The notes under the pieces were generated by a model. It saw only the letters and a program-made list of their open reading frames with translations, did not search any database and was not told where the DNA came from. Positions 1 to 7,814 of a DNA stretch of 13,671 nt are shown here, one piece after another (position 1 is the first letter of the stretch; each line of letters opens with the position of its first letter). Origin of the DNA: Caryophanales bacterium UBA7057 (GTDB lineage Bacteria; Bacillota_I; Bacilli_A; RF39; UBA660); assembly GCA_002493865.1 (NCBI GenBank), contig DLAC01000007.1:1-13671 (forward strand), given 5' to 3'. Both the position numbers and the translations under genes were made by a program.

Positions 1-27
1 GGAATTCTCAGACGAAAATTCCTTTTT
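1..27 (+). terminator. probable terminator at the window edge, possibly bidirectional
   Basis: GGAATT at 1-6 pairs with AATTCC at 17-22, and five T's follow on the plus strand. This fits a terminator for a plus-strand gene to the left of the window. On the minus strand the hairpin lies downstream of sufB and is preceded by an A-run, so it could also end the suf transcript if T's follow just outside the window. The left arm may be cut by the window edge, so its full strength cannot be judged. Confidence 0.45.
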
Positions 28-65
28 CATAGATGAATTTTAAAAATTATATAATTTTTTATTTT

Positions 66-1406
66 TTATAAATTTTTTTTGAGTAATTGATTGAGTTCTA
101 CTGCATATTCCATTGGGAGTTCTTCTCTAAACTTTTCAATAAAGCCTAAAATAATTAATTCTGTTGCTCTTTCTTTATCAATTCCACGGCTCATCAAATA
201 GAATAGCTTTTCTTCACTGATTTTTGAAACTGTCGCTTCGTGTTCAATTCTACTTGTAGTGTTACTACAAATATTGATAGGAATTGTATCACTTCTTGAA
301 ATATCATCTAAAATTAAGGTATCGCATTTTACTAAGGCTTCGCTGTTTTCGGCAGACTTTTTAATATCCACTTTTCCACGGTAGGTTGCATTTCCTCCAT
401 TTTTGGCAATGCTTTTTGAGATAATCGTACTATGTGTATTTTTTCCTAAATGAATCATCCGAGCCCCTGTATCTTGTTCTTGACTAGAAGTCGCAACACT
501 AATTGTGATACAAGTTCCACTCGCATTGTCTCCTTTTAGGATACAGCAAGGATACTTCATCGTAATATTACTTCCGATATTTCCATCAATCCATTCCATC
601 GTTCCATTTTCTTCGACCAATGCTCTCTTTGTTACTAGGTTATTTACATTGTGTGCCCAGTTTTGGATGGTACTATAGCGACATTTACTATTTTTTCCAA
701 CATATATTTCAACAACAGCAGCATGAAGGCTTGATTCACTATAGTTTGGGGCTGTACATCCCTCAATGTAATGTAATTCACTATCATGGTCTACAATAAT
801 TAAAGTTCTTTCAAATTGTCCCATATTTCGGCTATTAATTCGAAAGTAACTTTGTAGTGGTCGATCCAAAACAGTATGTGGGGGTACGTAGATGAAACTT
901 CCTCCACTAAAGACAGCACCGTTTAAAGCAGCATATTTATTTTCATGAAAATTTACAATGGTTCCGAAATATTTTTTTACAAGTTCAGGGTATTCTTTCA
1001 TTGCAACCTCAATTGATGTAAAAATAACCTTTTTCTTTGTCAATTCCTCAATCATATTATGATAAATGACTTCACTTTCATATTGAACACCCATGCCATC
1101 TAAATGACATTCGCTTTCTAGTACCCCTAAATCACCTAGTTCTTCCACAATTTCAGTGTCAATATCATCCCAACTATCTTTAATTCTATCTTCTTTTTCA
1201 TTATTCTTATAGTAGATAATCTTATCAAAATCAAGATTGATGGAAGGTCCAAAGTCCGGATTTTCTAATTTTTGGAATGCCTCATAACTTTGTAAACGAT
1301 AAGATTTCACCCAAGCTTCTTCCTGTTTGATTTCTGATATTTTTTCTACTACCTCTTTATGAATTCCAACAAGTTCCAAACAATCACCTTCTTCTTTTTT
1401 ATCCAC
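66..1406 (-). CDS. sufB: Fe-S cluster assembly scaffold protein SufB
   Basis: SufB is the scaffold subunit of the cytoplasmic SufBCD complex, on which sulfur and iron are joined into Fe-S clusters. The 446 residues are slightly short for the family (about 465). The family C-terminus is clear: EHEATVSKISEEKLFYLMSRGI at about 388-409 and PMEYAVELNQLL at 431-442. Cys361 (in KCDTLIL) and Glu390 have the same 29-residue spacing as the functionally important Cys405 and Glu434 of E. coli SufB, so the assembly site looks intact. It is the last suf gene, 23 nt after sufU. The start is uncertain: the GTG at 1406 lacks a clear ribosome binding site, while a TTG at 1379 has AAGGTGA just before it, which would shorten the protein by nine residues. 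Function is secure. Confidence 0.95.
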   Translation of the reverse strand: MDKKEEGDCLELVGIHKEVVEKISEIKQEEAWVKSYRLQSYEAFQKLENPDFGPSINLDFDKIIYYKNNEKEDRIKDSWDDIDTEIVEELGDLGVLESECHLDGMGVQYESEVIYHNMIEELTKKKVIFTSIEVAMKEYPELVKKYFGTIVNFHENKYAALNGAVFSGGSFIYVPPHTVLDRPLQSYFRINSRNMGQFERTLIIVDHDSELHYIEGCTAPNYSESSLHAAVVEIYVGKNSKCRYSTIQNWAHNVNNLVTKRALVEENGTMEWIDGNIGSNITMKYPCCILKGDNASGTCITISVATSSQEQDTGARMIHLGKNTHSTIISKSIAKNGGNATYRGKVDIKKSAENSEALVKCDTLILDDISRSDTIPINICSNTTSRIEHEATVSKISEEKLFYLMSRGIDKERATELIILGFIEKFREELPMEYAVELNQLLKKNL

Positions 1407-1429
1407 GATTCTGTTGATAACTTTTAATT

Positions 1430-1849
1430 TTACAACTGGTCAATAATTTTTCTTAACGATTCAAATGGTAACAATGCACATTTTTTACGATTTGGTTGCT
1501 TATAAATCTCATCGTAGACATTGAGTTCTCCAAGTAACTCCTGATCGAAGGGACGTTCATCTAGCATTGCTTCATAGTTATCTAAAATCTTCTTTGCTTC
1601 TTCTTTATTTTTTCCAATAAGGCTTTGAATCATGATACTCGTTGCAGAGGTACTAATCGCGCAAGCCTCTCCATCAAAGCAAATATCTTCAATGATTCCA
1701 TCCTTTATCTTATACATAATGTCTAAATTATCAATACAACTTTCATTATTTGTATTAATCTTGATATACCCTTTTTCATCCTTGAGGCCATGACCTACTG
1801 GATGTTGATAATGATCTAGTAATATTTCTCTTCTTAAATTAGGATCCAT
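1430..1849 (-). CDS. sufU: SufU, zinc-dependent sulfur acceptor for SufS
   Basis: SufU accepts sulfur from the SufS persulfide and passes it to the SufBCD scaffold. It is the Gram-positive counterpart of SufE, built on an IscU-like fold. The 139 residues match the family length. The expected zinc ligands are visible: Cys38 and Asp40 (in ESCIDNL), Cys63 (in GEACAIS) and Cys124 (in RKKCALLP). The usual small residue before Cys63 is Ala here rather than Gly, a mild variation. The N-terminus (LRREILLDHYQHP) is typical. The ATG at 1849 is preceded by AAGGAG at a 9-nt spacing. The gene lies 21 nt downstream of sufS, its reaction partner. Confidence 0.95.
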   Translation of the reverse strand: MDPNLRREILLDHYQHPVGHGLKDEKGYIKINTNNESCIDNLDIMYKIKDGIIEDICFDGEACAISTSATSIMIQSLIGKNKEEAKKILDNYEAMLDERPFDQELLGELNVYDEIYKQPNRKKCALLPFESLRKIIDQL

Positions 1850-1870
1850 CTTCTCAACTCCTTACTTAGG

Positions 1871-3070
1871 TTATAGTACAACCTTAAATATATCTTCTGA
1901 ATTTTTTAAAACACGAATTAATTCATCTATTTCTTCTTTTGTATTATAAAGATAAAAACTGATACGACATGTATTTTTTACTTGCAAGTCTTCTTTCAAT
2001 ATTTTAGCACAATGATTTCCAGCCCTGACACAAATATGATAATGGTTTAAGTAAACTGCAGTATCTTGACTAAAAACACCATCAATATTAAAAGCAATCA
2101 TTCCGTTTTCTAATTCTTTATTATAAAGAATGATATTTGGGATTTTTTCTAATGCTTCGACTGCATATTTTTTGAGTTCTAGTTCATGATCATGAATACG
2201 GTCGAATCCAATACTTAAAAGATAATCAATCGCGCTTCCTAGTCCAATCACTCCTGCAATATTTGGAGTCCCTGCTTCCAATCTAGAAGGAAGTGCTTTA
2301 TATTCAATTTCACCCTCACTATCAAAGGATGCATTCATGCCACCACCTAGAGATGTTGGCTCTAATCTCTCTAGCAATTCTTCTTTTCCATAAAGAACAC
2401 CGACTCCGGTTGGTCCAAGCATTTTATGTGCAGAAAAGGCAAGAAAATCAATGTTCTGTTTTTCTACATCTACTGTCATATGAGGTACGCTTTGAGAACC
2501 GTCAACGACAAAATAAATTTCATTTTTAGAACAAAGTTCTCCAATTTCTGTAATAGGTCTTTCATCTCCTAAGACATTCGTAACATGCGCAATCGAAATT
2601 ACTTTTGTATTTGGGGTAATCATTTTTTCTACATTTTCTACAGTGACTAAATGATTTTCTAGAGGAATATAACGTATGATAATTCCAATTTCTTTCGCTA
2701 AGGTTACCCAAGGGAGAATGTTTGATGCATGTTCTGCTTTGGTAAGTAAAACCTCATCGCCTTCTTTTAACTGATATTTCATAAATCCAAACACAATCAT
2801 ATTTAAAGAGGCAGTCGCACCTGAAGTAAAAACGATTTCTTTTCTACTTCTGTTGTGAAGCAATTTTTGAACCTTGTCCCTGACTCCTTCATACTCCATA
2901 TCTACTTTTAAACTGTTGTCATAGTCACCTCGATGTGCATTTGCCGTATATTTTGTATAATAATCAACTACACTATCTACTACTTGTTTCGGTTTTAATG
3001 TCGTCGCACTATTATCAAAATATATTAGTTTTTCTTCTTGATTTAGGATTTCAAAATCTTCTCGATTCAT
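1871..3070 (-). CDS. sufS: SufS cysteine desulfurase (group II, PLP-dependent)
   Basis: SufS removes sulfur from L-cysteine, giving alanine and a protein-bound persulfide that goes to SufU. The 399 residues fit the family. Visible residues: His114 in AEHASN, which stacks on PLP; Asp190 in VVDGSQS; Lys216 in FSAHKMLGPTG, the Schiff-base lysine; Cys354 in RAGNHCAK, the persulfide cysteine; and Arg370 in TCRISFYLYNT. The short lobe around RAGNHC is typical of group II (SufS) enzymes rather than IscS/NifS. The ATG at 3070 has a near-perfect GGAGGTGAT ribosome binding site. It sits 22 nt after sufD and 21 nt before sufU, inside the five-gene operon. The enzyme appears fully active. Confidence 0.96.
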   Translation of the reverse strand: MNREDFEILNQEEKLIYFDNSATTLKPKQVVDSVVDYYTKYTANAHRGDYDNSLKVDMEYEGVRDKVQKLLHNRSRKEIVFTSGATASLNMIVFGFMKYQLKEGDEVLLTKAEHASNILPWVTLAKEIGIIIRYIPLENHLVTVENVEKMITPNTKVISIAHVTNVLGDERPITEIGELCSKNEIYFVVDGSQSVPHMTVDVEKQNIDFLAFSAHKMLGPTGVGVLYGKEELLERLEPTSLGGGMNASFDSEGEIEYKALPSRLEAGTPNIAGVIGLGSAIDYLLSIGFDRIHDHELELKKYAVEALEKIPNIILYNKELENGMIAFNIDGVFSQDTAVYLNHYHICVRAGNHCAKILKEDLQVKNTCRISFYLYNTKEEIDELIRVLKNSEDIFKVVL

Positions 3071-3092
3071 AGAATCACCTCCATTTTCTTTT

Positions 3093-3839
3093 TTATTTTT
3101 CCCCTACGAGTTGTTTTCCTTCAATTTTTTCAATCAATTCACTTTTTTGTTTTTCATTGAGTGATAATTTTCCTAGTAACAAAGACTTTACAAGTAGTCC
3201 TGTTGCCTCTTTTTCTGGAATTCCTCTGCTTTCTAAATAGAATAGTTCTTCCTTTTTAAATGGTCCAATATAGGCGGAGTGAGATGCCTCTACTTCATAG
3301 TTTTCTATATATAAGTTAGGATGAATTTCTGATGTACTATTTTCTAGTTCTAAAATTCTACTGTCCTGATTACAACTACAGTTTTTACTTGATTTTGGAA
3401 TATATCCATTGACGTCTAGAATAATAGATGCCTTTTGATAACTTAGCCCATTACAAATCACTTTACTTTTCGTATTAGAAGCATTATGAAATACTGTGAT
3501 TTTGTTTCTTGATTCTTTTTGACTTAAGATACTATAAGAGAAATCAAGCGTTGCCTCTTCCCCATTTAAATCAATTTCTATCTGACAATTACTATTTTCT
3601 AAAAACGAAGAAATTTGCACCTGACTATTTTTATTTTCTATTATTTCTACCCTTAGATTACTGTGATTTCCAGTAATCCATACATTACATTCAACATCTT
3701 CCTTTACTAAAATCTGATAGTTTGCATCTTTTACTCCAACGTTTAATTCTATATCTTCATTCTTAGAAATGACTAGTTTCTTTTCAGGAATTTCTTTTAC
3801 CTTACTTACTTTTATTTTATTCATCATGAACCAACCCAT
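3093..3839 (-). CDS. sufD: short SufD, Fe-S assembly scaffold subunit
   Basis: SufD pairs with SufB and binds SufC in the scaffold complex. The C-terminal signature is clear: HPNLYIENYEVEASHSAYIG at 173-192 followed by LFYLESRGI at 199-207. His187 corresponds to the His that follows the Cys/Ala-Ser pair in other SufDs (His360 of E. coli). The protein has only about 248 residues, where E. coli and B. subtilis SufD have about 420-440. The N-terminal helical region is missing and the beta-helix core is reduced. The reading frame is open throughout, and sufC and sufS flank it tightly, so this looks like a natural compact form rather than a broken gene. It overlaps the end of sufC by 23 nt. The start could be the ATG at 3839, 3827 or 3824; none has a strong ribosome binding site. 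Confidence 0.88.
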   Translation of the reverse strand: MGWFMMNKIKVSKVKEIPEKKLVISKNEDIELNVGVKDANYQILVKEDVECNVWITGNHSNLRVEIIENKNSQVQISSFLENSNCQIEIDLNGEEATLDFSYSILSQKESRNKITVFHNASNTKSKVICNGLSYQKASIILDVNGYIPKSSKNCSCNQDSRILELENSTSEIHPNLYIENYEVEASHSAYIGPFKKEELFYLESRGIPEKEATGLLVKSLLLGKLSLNEKQKSELIEKIEGKQLVGEK

Positions 3840-4596
3840 TCATAGACTCACTCGTAGAATTTGCAATGATAAATCCATTTTTTTCAATTTGTTTTGCTAA
3901 AGAAGCGGACCCAGTTTTTATAATCTCCCCCTCTTTCATTATATGAACATAATTCGGAATGAGATAGTCTAATATCTTGGTATAATGAGTAATAATTAAA
4001 ATAGAGCATTCTGGATTTTCTTTTTTGTATTCTAAAATATTATCGCAAACTACTTTTAAGCTATCTACATCTAATCCAGAATCCAACTCATCTAAAATAA
4101 TGAATTGTGGTTTTAATACCTTTAATTGTAGAATTTCATTTTTCTTTCTTTCTCCACCTGAGAAGTTTTCGTTAATTGATCGATGCATCATCGTAGAATC
4201 CATCTTCAACTCTTTCATACCAGTTTCCATTTCTTTCATAAACTGATAAATTCCAACATTTTCTTCTCTTCTAGCATTTAGAGCCGTTCTTAAAAATTCA
4301 CTATTGGTAACCCCTTCGATACTAATGGGAGATTGCATCGCTAGAAAAATACCTAAACGACTTCTCTCATCGACTGTGAAAGGTAAAATAGAGGTATCAT
4401 TATAAAGAATATCTCCACCGATGACTTGATAATCACTACTTCCCATAATTACTTTAGATAACGTACTTTTTCCCGTACCATTGGGTCCCATGATGGCATG
4501 AATTTCTCCTGATGAGATGGTAAGCGAAAAATTTTTTAAAATTTCTTTTTCTTGATTTTTGGTTACAACTTCTAAGTCTTTGATTACTAAGTTCAT
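3817..4596 (-). CDS. sufC: SufC, ATPase of the SufBCD Fe-S assembly complex
   Basis: SufC is the ABC-type ATPase that drives conformational change in the SufB-SufD scaffold; it is cytoplasmic, not a transporter. Numbering from the chosen start, Walker A GPNGTGKS is at 37-44, the Q-loop is in AMQSP, signature FSGGE is at 145-149, Walker B and D-loop FIILDELDSGLDVD are at 165-178, and the switch His is 204. ELDSGLD in place of the transporters' EPTSGLD is characteristic of SufC. I place the start at the ATG at 4596 because AGGTGA lies just upstream and the protein then begins MNLVIKDLEV, as SufCs do. An in-frame ATG at 4623 would add nine residues but leaves almost no leader after the -10 box at 4635. 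First gene of the operon, 259 residues. Confidence 0.95.
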   Translation of the reverse strand: MNLVIKDLEVVTKNQEKEILKNFSLTISSGEIHAIMGPNGTGKSTLSKVIMGSSDYQVIGGDILYNDTSILPFTVDERSRLGIFLAMQSPISIEGVTNSEFLRTALNARREENVGIYQFMKEMETGMKELKMDSTMMHRSINENFSGGERKKNEILQLKVLKPQFIILDELDSGLDVDSLKVVCDNILEYKKENPECSILIITHYTKILDYLIPNYVHIMKEGEIIKTGSASLAKQIEKNGFIIANSTSESMNGLVHDE

Positions 4597-4599
4597 TTT

Positions 4600-4606
4600 A
4601 TCACCT
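4600..4606 (-). promoter_or_regulatory. ribosome binding site that sets the sufC start
   Basis: AGGTGAT on the minus strand lies just before the ATG at 4594-4596. No comparable site precedes the alternative ATG at 4621-4623. Confidence 0.6.
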
Positions 4607-4634
4607 ATCTTTTTAGTTCTCATAAAACGAATTT

Positions 4635-4643
4635 ATTATAGCA
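4635..4643 (-). promoter_or_regulatory. candidate extended -10 promoter of the suf operon
   Basis: The minus strand reads TGCTATAAT, a perfect -10 hexamer with the TGn extension. No good -35 is found at 16-18 nt (CAAAAA lies there), which extended -10 promoters tolerate. Transcription would start near 4628, about 30 nt before the chosen sufC ATG. No Fe-S or iron regulator site is evident. Confidence 0.5.
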
Positions 4644-4735
4644 CAAATTTAAGATTTTTTTTGTCTAATCTTACGTTTTATATTGTTTTTCTAATATTTT
4701 TGAATAATTTTTTTCTTGTTTTTACAATATAATAG

Positions 4736-4754
4736 TGAATACTCGCTGTATTCA
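4736..4754. repeat. 7-bp perfect inverted repeat upstream of sufC
   Basis: TGAATAC at 4736-4742 and GTATTCA at 4748-4754 flank the loop TCGCT. It lies between the terminator of the peptidase pair and the suf promoter, about 95 nt upstream of the -10. It could be an operator or an extra hairpin behind the terminator; nothing decides between these. Confidence 0.35.
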
Positions 4755-4757
4755 TAC

Positions 4758-4787
4758 AAAAAAGATGCCTCTTTTGGACATCTTTTT
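4758..4787 (-). terminator. terminator of the peptidase-like gene pair
   Basis: On the minus strand AAAAAGATG pairs with CATCTTTTTT around a loop of about 11 nt, giving a T-rich tail 4 nt after the stop codon at 4792. A GG/CC extension with one bulged base lengthens the stem. It separates the peptidase pair from the suf operon. The plus-strand reading is also T-tailed. Confidence 0.75.
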
Positions 4788-4791
4788 ATTT

Positions 4792-6171
4792 TTATGCTAC
4801 TCTATGTACGCCTTTCGTTTCTTCGTTCTTGAAAACAATATTCCATGTAGAATCTAACTTTTTCTGAAGCTGTTCACCAGTTCTTTTTTCTAAAGGAGTT
4901 TTCTCATTTTCTGGTAAAATCAAAGTCTGAACTTGTCTCGCAATTGCGTTTCTAGTAGTTCTATCACAACTTACAAAGTCAATATTCGTCATTAAACAAT
5001 AAAGTTTCGCTGCTTGTAAAATATTGATTTCACTCACTTGTACTTGAAATACTTCAGAACATAAATTCACAAAACTTAATTTTTGATATGGCAATAATTC
5101 TTTTAGAATTGCCTGTTGCTTTTCATTTGTTTTGTTTTCTTTCACCATACTAGGAGCAGTTGCTGTTTTTCTTCTAGTATCTGAATTTAAAATTCTACTT
5201 TGTTCTGTATCAAAGACAGGTTTTCCTTTTTGAAAGGTCCTTTGTAATTTGATTTTTTGCTTTTTAAATACACAAGAGGCTATTATATTTTCTTGTATAA
5301 TTTGTTCAAATTCTGCAAGTTTTTGTGGATTTTTATTTTTCAGTCGAAACCATTCATATAATTTCATTTCAATCTGCACCATTTTATATATAGAGATTGG
5401 GCTTAATGCTTTTGAAAAAATAAGCATTTCATCCATCTCCTGAAGCAATTTTATAATTTCTTCTCTTGGTGCATATTGTTCCATATGATGAATGAATCCG
5501 GGTAAATTGTGGTTAAAGTAATAATTCTCCATTTCCTTTGGATTGTCAAAAAATAATTCAAAAAGTCTAGCAACTCGAACTTCTTTATGATAAGCACTTA
5601 CTTTATTATTCTTATTATAAATTCTAGATGCCAATAATTCAGTATAGCCTTCATCCAGTCCTAATCCTATTGTCATAGATTCCTTATGTTGGCAAAAACC
5701 AGAATTCTCTTCTTTAGATTTAGGGTCATAATAACTAGATGCCATATGTAGAAATTCATGTCCAATTGAATTCTTTTGTGCATATTGTATCCGATTTTTA
5801 CAAGAATTATATCTACCTGCCACCCCTTTAATCAGCATTATAACATTTCTTTCTACTTTTAACGTCTTTAGATTTCTATAGACGGATTTTAAATTTTCTT
5901 CGGATGTATATCTTTCTAATTTTTTTACATACCACTCTAACTGTCTTAATTTTTCTCTAGAGAGTTCTCTTTTACGTTCTTCCACGGTCTTTAAATCTAT
6001 GAACGGAGTGTCAAACAAAATTTTATTTTGGCAATGACTTGTGTCACGCTTTAATCGGATTTCTTTTACTTTATGAATTGCAATTCCCTGAAGTGTTACT
6101 CCTATACTGGTTACAAACAATAGGGATTCTAAAGTAGACTTTAAAAGCGCTTCAACTAAAAATGGATCCAT
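4792..6171 (-). CDS. putative zinc metallopeptidase (HEFLH), membrane-associated
   Basis: I do not recognise a named family. A gluzincin-type metal site can be read: HEFLH at 138-142 (HExxH; His138 and His142 as ligands, Glu139 as catalytic base) and, 31 residues after His142, Glu174 in LGLDEGYTELL with Glu178 four residues on. This matches the HExxH plus downstream ExxxE/D layout of gluzincins. Residues about 10-32 are moderately hydrophobic and could anchor the protein or form an amphipathic helix; no lipobox is seen. The C-terminal part (about 360-441) is a separate conserved helical region. Low-complexity Lys/Thr-rich sequence at about 310-355 links the two. It follows its paralogue by 52 nt, so the two are probably co-transcribed. 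Substrate unknown. Confidence 0.6.
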   Translation of the reverse strand: MDPFLVEALLKSTLESLLFVTSIGVTLQGIAIHKVKEIRLKRDTSHCQNKILFDTPFIDLKTVEERKRELSREKLRQLEWYVKKLERYTSEENLKSVYRNLKTLKVERNVIMLIKGVAGRYNSCKNRIQYAQKNSIGHEFLHMASSYYDPKSKEENSGFCQHKESMTIGLGLDEGYTELLASRIYNKNNKVSAYHKEVRVARLFELFFDNPKEMENYYFNHNLPGFIHHMEQYAPREEIIKLLQEMDEMLIFSKALSPISIYKMVQIEMKLYEWFRLKNKNPQKLAEFEQIIQENIIASCVFKKQKIKLQRTFQKGKPVFDTEQSRILNSDTRRKTATAPSMVKENKTNEKQQAILKELLPYQKLSFVNLCSEVFQVQVSEINILQAAKLYCLMTNIDFVSCDRTTRNAIARQVQTLILPENEKTPLEKRTGEQLQKKLDSTWNIVFKNEETKGVHRVA

Positions 6172-6223
6172 CTATATCACCTACTAAACTTTCTAATTTT
6201 TAAAAACTTCGTTTCAATTTATA

Positions 6224-7525
6224 CTATCCAATTCTTTTGGTAGCATTTATCTTTTCTAGTTCTTCCGTTGTGTTATACCATATATAATCCAACTTTTTTT
6301 GAAGTTGATTACACATTCTTTGTTCTAGGCTTGTCTTTTCTTCTTCCGGTAGAATTAGGGTTTGTACTTGTCTTGCAATCGTGTTTCTAGTCTTTCTATC
6401 ACAATTTGTAAAATCAATATTGGTCATTAAACAATAGAGTTTTGTTGCCTGTAAAATATTAATTTCATCCTCTGAAACTTGAAATAATTCAGAACATAGT
6501 TCTTTAAAAGGCTTTCTTTGATAGAGATTAAAAGGAATCATGTCTAAATCTTCTTGCTTGCTTTTTTCTTGTTTCTTCCCCTTAAAAACAGGATGTACTC
6601 GTTTTGGAAATCCTTTGACTAATTTTGTTTTTTGTCTTTTTAAAGCAATAGACACCATTTTATCTTCATTTAGGAAGTCTTCCATTTCCTCTAACTTTTC
6701 AGGATCATTATTCTTTTCTTTAAACCAATCATAAAGCTTTAATTGTATTTTAATATACTCATAAGTAGGAAGTGGATTTCCTAGACGAGATAAAAATGTA
6801 ATTTGATCCATCTCACGAATTAATTTTATTACTTCGTCTCGGTCTTGAAACTGTTCCATATGTTTAATAAATCCTACTAAATCATGGTTAAAATAAAGAG
6901 ATTCCATCTCTTTTGGATCATCAAAGAAAAATTCTATAAGTTCCGCAAGTCTTGCCTCTTTTTCATGACCCTCTATTAAATCTTCATTATAAATCCTAGC
7001 ATTTAATAATTCCGTATACCCTACATTTAATCCTTTTCCAATTAAAGAAAATCCTTTTTGCCATGAAAAACCAGACTGTTTTTCATTGGAATCTACATCA
7101 TAATAAGTAGAACACATATTTAAAAAATCATATCCTAAAGTATCATTCAGTGCATATTTTAATTGATTCTTCTTTGCATCATAGCTTCCCAAAGTCCCAT
7201 AGATAATTTTATATGGTTGCCACTTTACATCGACTGTGCTTAAGTTTCTATAAGCATTTTTTAAATTTTCTTCATCCGTAAATCTCTCTAAGTTTTCTAT
7301 ATAAAATAATAATTCTTTATTTTTTTCAGAATTTACCCGCTTCTTCCTTTCTTCTAAAGGGATTGGATCTACATAAGGAAATTCACGAATCAAATATTGT
7401 TCATATTGTTTTTCTCTCTTTAACTTAACTTTGCTTAAAGCAGTCATAGACACATTATAAATGCAAACAGCTCCTGTGAATTTTCCTATTAATTCTAATA
7501 TATTTCTTATTAAATCAGGATTCAT
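6224..7525 (-). CDS. inactive paralogue of the neighbouring metallopeptidase
   Basis: This 433-residue protein aligns along its whole length with the product of 4792-6171; over the last 71 alignable residues (343-413 here) I count 56 identities. The metal-site residues are gone: HEFLH is replaced by YDFLN (132-136), and the putative third ligand Glu174 is Val168 in GLNVGYTELL. The surrounding residues (FL-M-S-YYD, SGF, GYTELL-ARIYN) are kept, so the fold is probably intact while catalysis is lost. Likely a regulatory or binding partner, or a protein with another role. The N-terminus has a hydrophobic stretch at about 12-30. Start ATG at 7525 with AAGGTGAT upstream; first gene of the pair. The family is unnamed here, and its function is inferred only from the motif loss. 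Confidence 0.6.
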   Translation of the reverse strand: MNPDLIRNILELIGKFTGAVCIYNVSMTALSKVKLKREKQYEQYLIREFPYVDPIPLEERKKRVNSEKNKELLFYIENLERFTDEENLKNAYRNLSTVDVKWQPYKIIYGTLGSYDAKKNQLKYALNDTLGYDFLNMCSTYYDVDSNEKQSGFSWQKGFSLIGKGLNVGYTELLNARIYNEDLIEGHEKEARLAELIEFFFDDPKEMESLYFNHDLVGFIKHMEQFQDRDEVIKLIREMDQITFLSRLGNPLPTYEYIKIQLKLYDWFKEKNNDPEKLEEMEDFLNEDKMVSIALKRQKTKLVKGFPKRVHPVFKGKKQEKSKQEDLDMIPFNLYQRKPFKELCSELFQVSEDEINILQATKLYCLMTNIDFTNCDRKTRNTIARQVQTLILPEEEKTSLEQRMCNQLQKKLDYIWYNTTEELEKINATKRIG

Positions 7526-7536
7526 AGTATCACCTT

Positions 7537-7550
7537 ATTATAGTATACCA
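7537..7550 (-). promoter_or_regulatory. candidate promoter of the peptidase-like pair
   Basis: The minus strand reads TGGTATACT (extended -10) at 7542-7550, overlapped by a second box TATAAT at 7537-7542. Both lie very close to the ribosome binding site and no convincing -35 was found, so the call is weak. Confidence 0.28.
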
Positions 7551-7618
7551 TTACTCTTTCAAATAGTGTATTAGAATTTTTCTTTTCTTTGATTTTTTTA
7601 TTAATTTTTTCAATTTAA

Positions 7619-7649
7619 AAGTTCTACTAGGATTTGCCCAGTAGAACTT
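7619..7649 (-). terminator. hairpin terminator after the YjcZ-like genes
   Basis: AAGTTCTACT and AGTAGAACTT form a 10-bp perfect stem with an 11-nt loop, 12 nt after the stop of the 43-residue gene. On the minus strand TTTTAAATTG follows, a moderate T-tract. It separates the micro-protein genes from the peptidase-like pair. Confidence 0.65.
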
Positions 7650-7661
7650 CTTTCACTCTTA

Positions 7662-7793
7662 TTAGCAAGACATCCAAGCACCAAGAATAATGGCAAGTAA
7701 GATATATAATACGATGACAATTACAAATCCTGTTTGAGAACCATTATTTGTTTGGCAGCAAGTAGTGTTTGTTTGATTTTGTTGACAAGACAT
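7662..7793 (-). CDS. YjcZ-like one-helix membrane micro-protein, Cys-rich (43 aa)
   Basis: This 43-residue protein is too short for most gene callers but has a strong AGGAGGTGA ribosome binding site 10 nt before its ATG. The N-terminal half is polar, rich in Gln, Asn and Thr, with Cys3, Cys12 and Cys13. Residues about 22-39 form one membrane helix (FVIVIVLYILLAIILGAW), and the protein ends MSC. The helix resembles the YjcZ/SscA family of small sporulation proteins, whose members have a short polar head and a FxLIVVLFILLxII-G tail. It follows a 26-residue relative by 21 nt and is followed by a terminator. Family placement is by pattern only. A role in spore formation would follow from the family and was not seen directly. 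Confidence 0.72.
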   Translation of the reverse strand: MSCQQNQTNTTCCQTNNGSQTGFVIVIVLYILLAIILGAWMSC

Positions 7794-7814
7794 AGATTCT
7801 TCACCTCCTACTTA

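Noticed and set aside
2293..2529. Plus-strand open frame inside sufS, and similar frames opposite other genes
   Set aside because: They lie wholly within well-supported genes on the other strand and have no ribosome binding sites or recognisable protein features.
3093..3839. sufD as a pseudogene because of its short length
   Set aside because: The frame is open, overlaps sufC and is followed closely by sufS. The conserved C-terminal motifs are intact, which argues for a compact functional form.
4597..4623. N-terminal extension of SufC from the upstream ATG
   Set aside because: The added residues (MRTKKIGDK) do not look like SufC, the region contains the ribosome binding site of the next ATG, and the putative -10 leaves almost no leader.
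4728..4787. Plus-strand TATAAT at 4728-4733 followed by an inverted repeat and a T-tailed hairpin, resembling a small RNA gene
   Set aside because: There is no -35 at a usable distance and no TG extension. The hairpin is fully explained as the terminator of the minus-strand gene.
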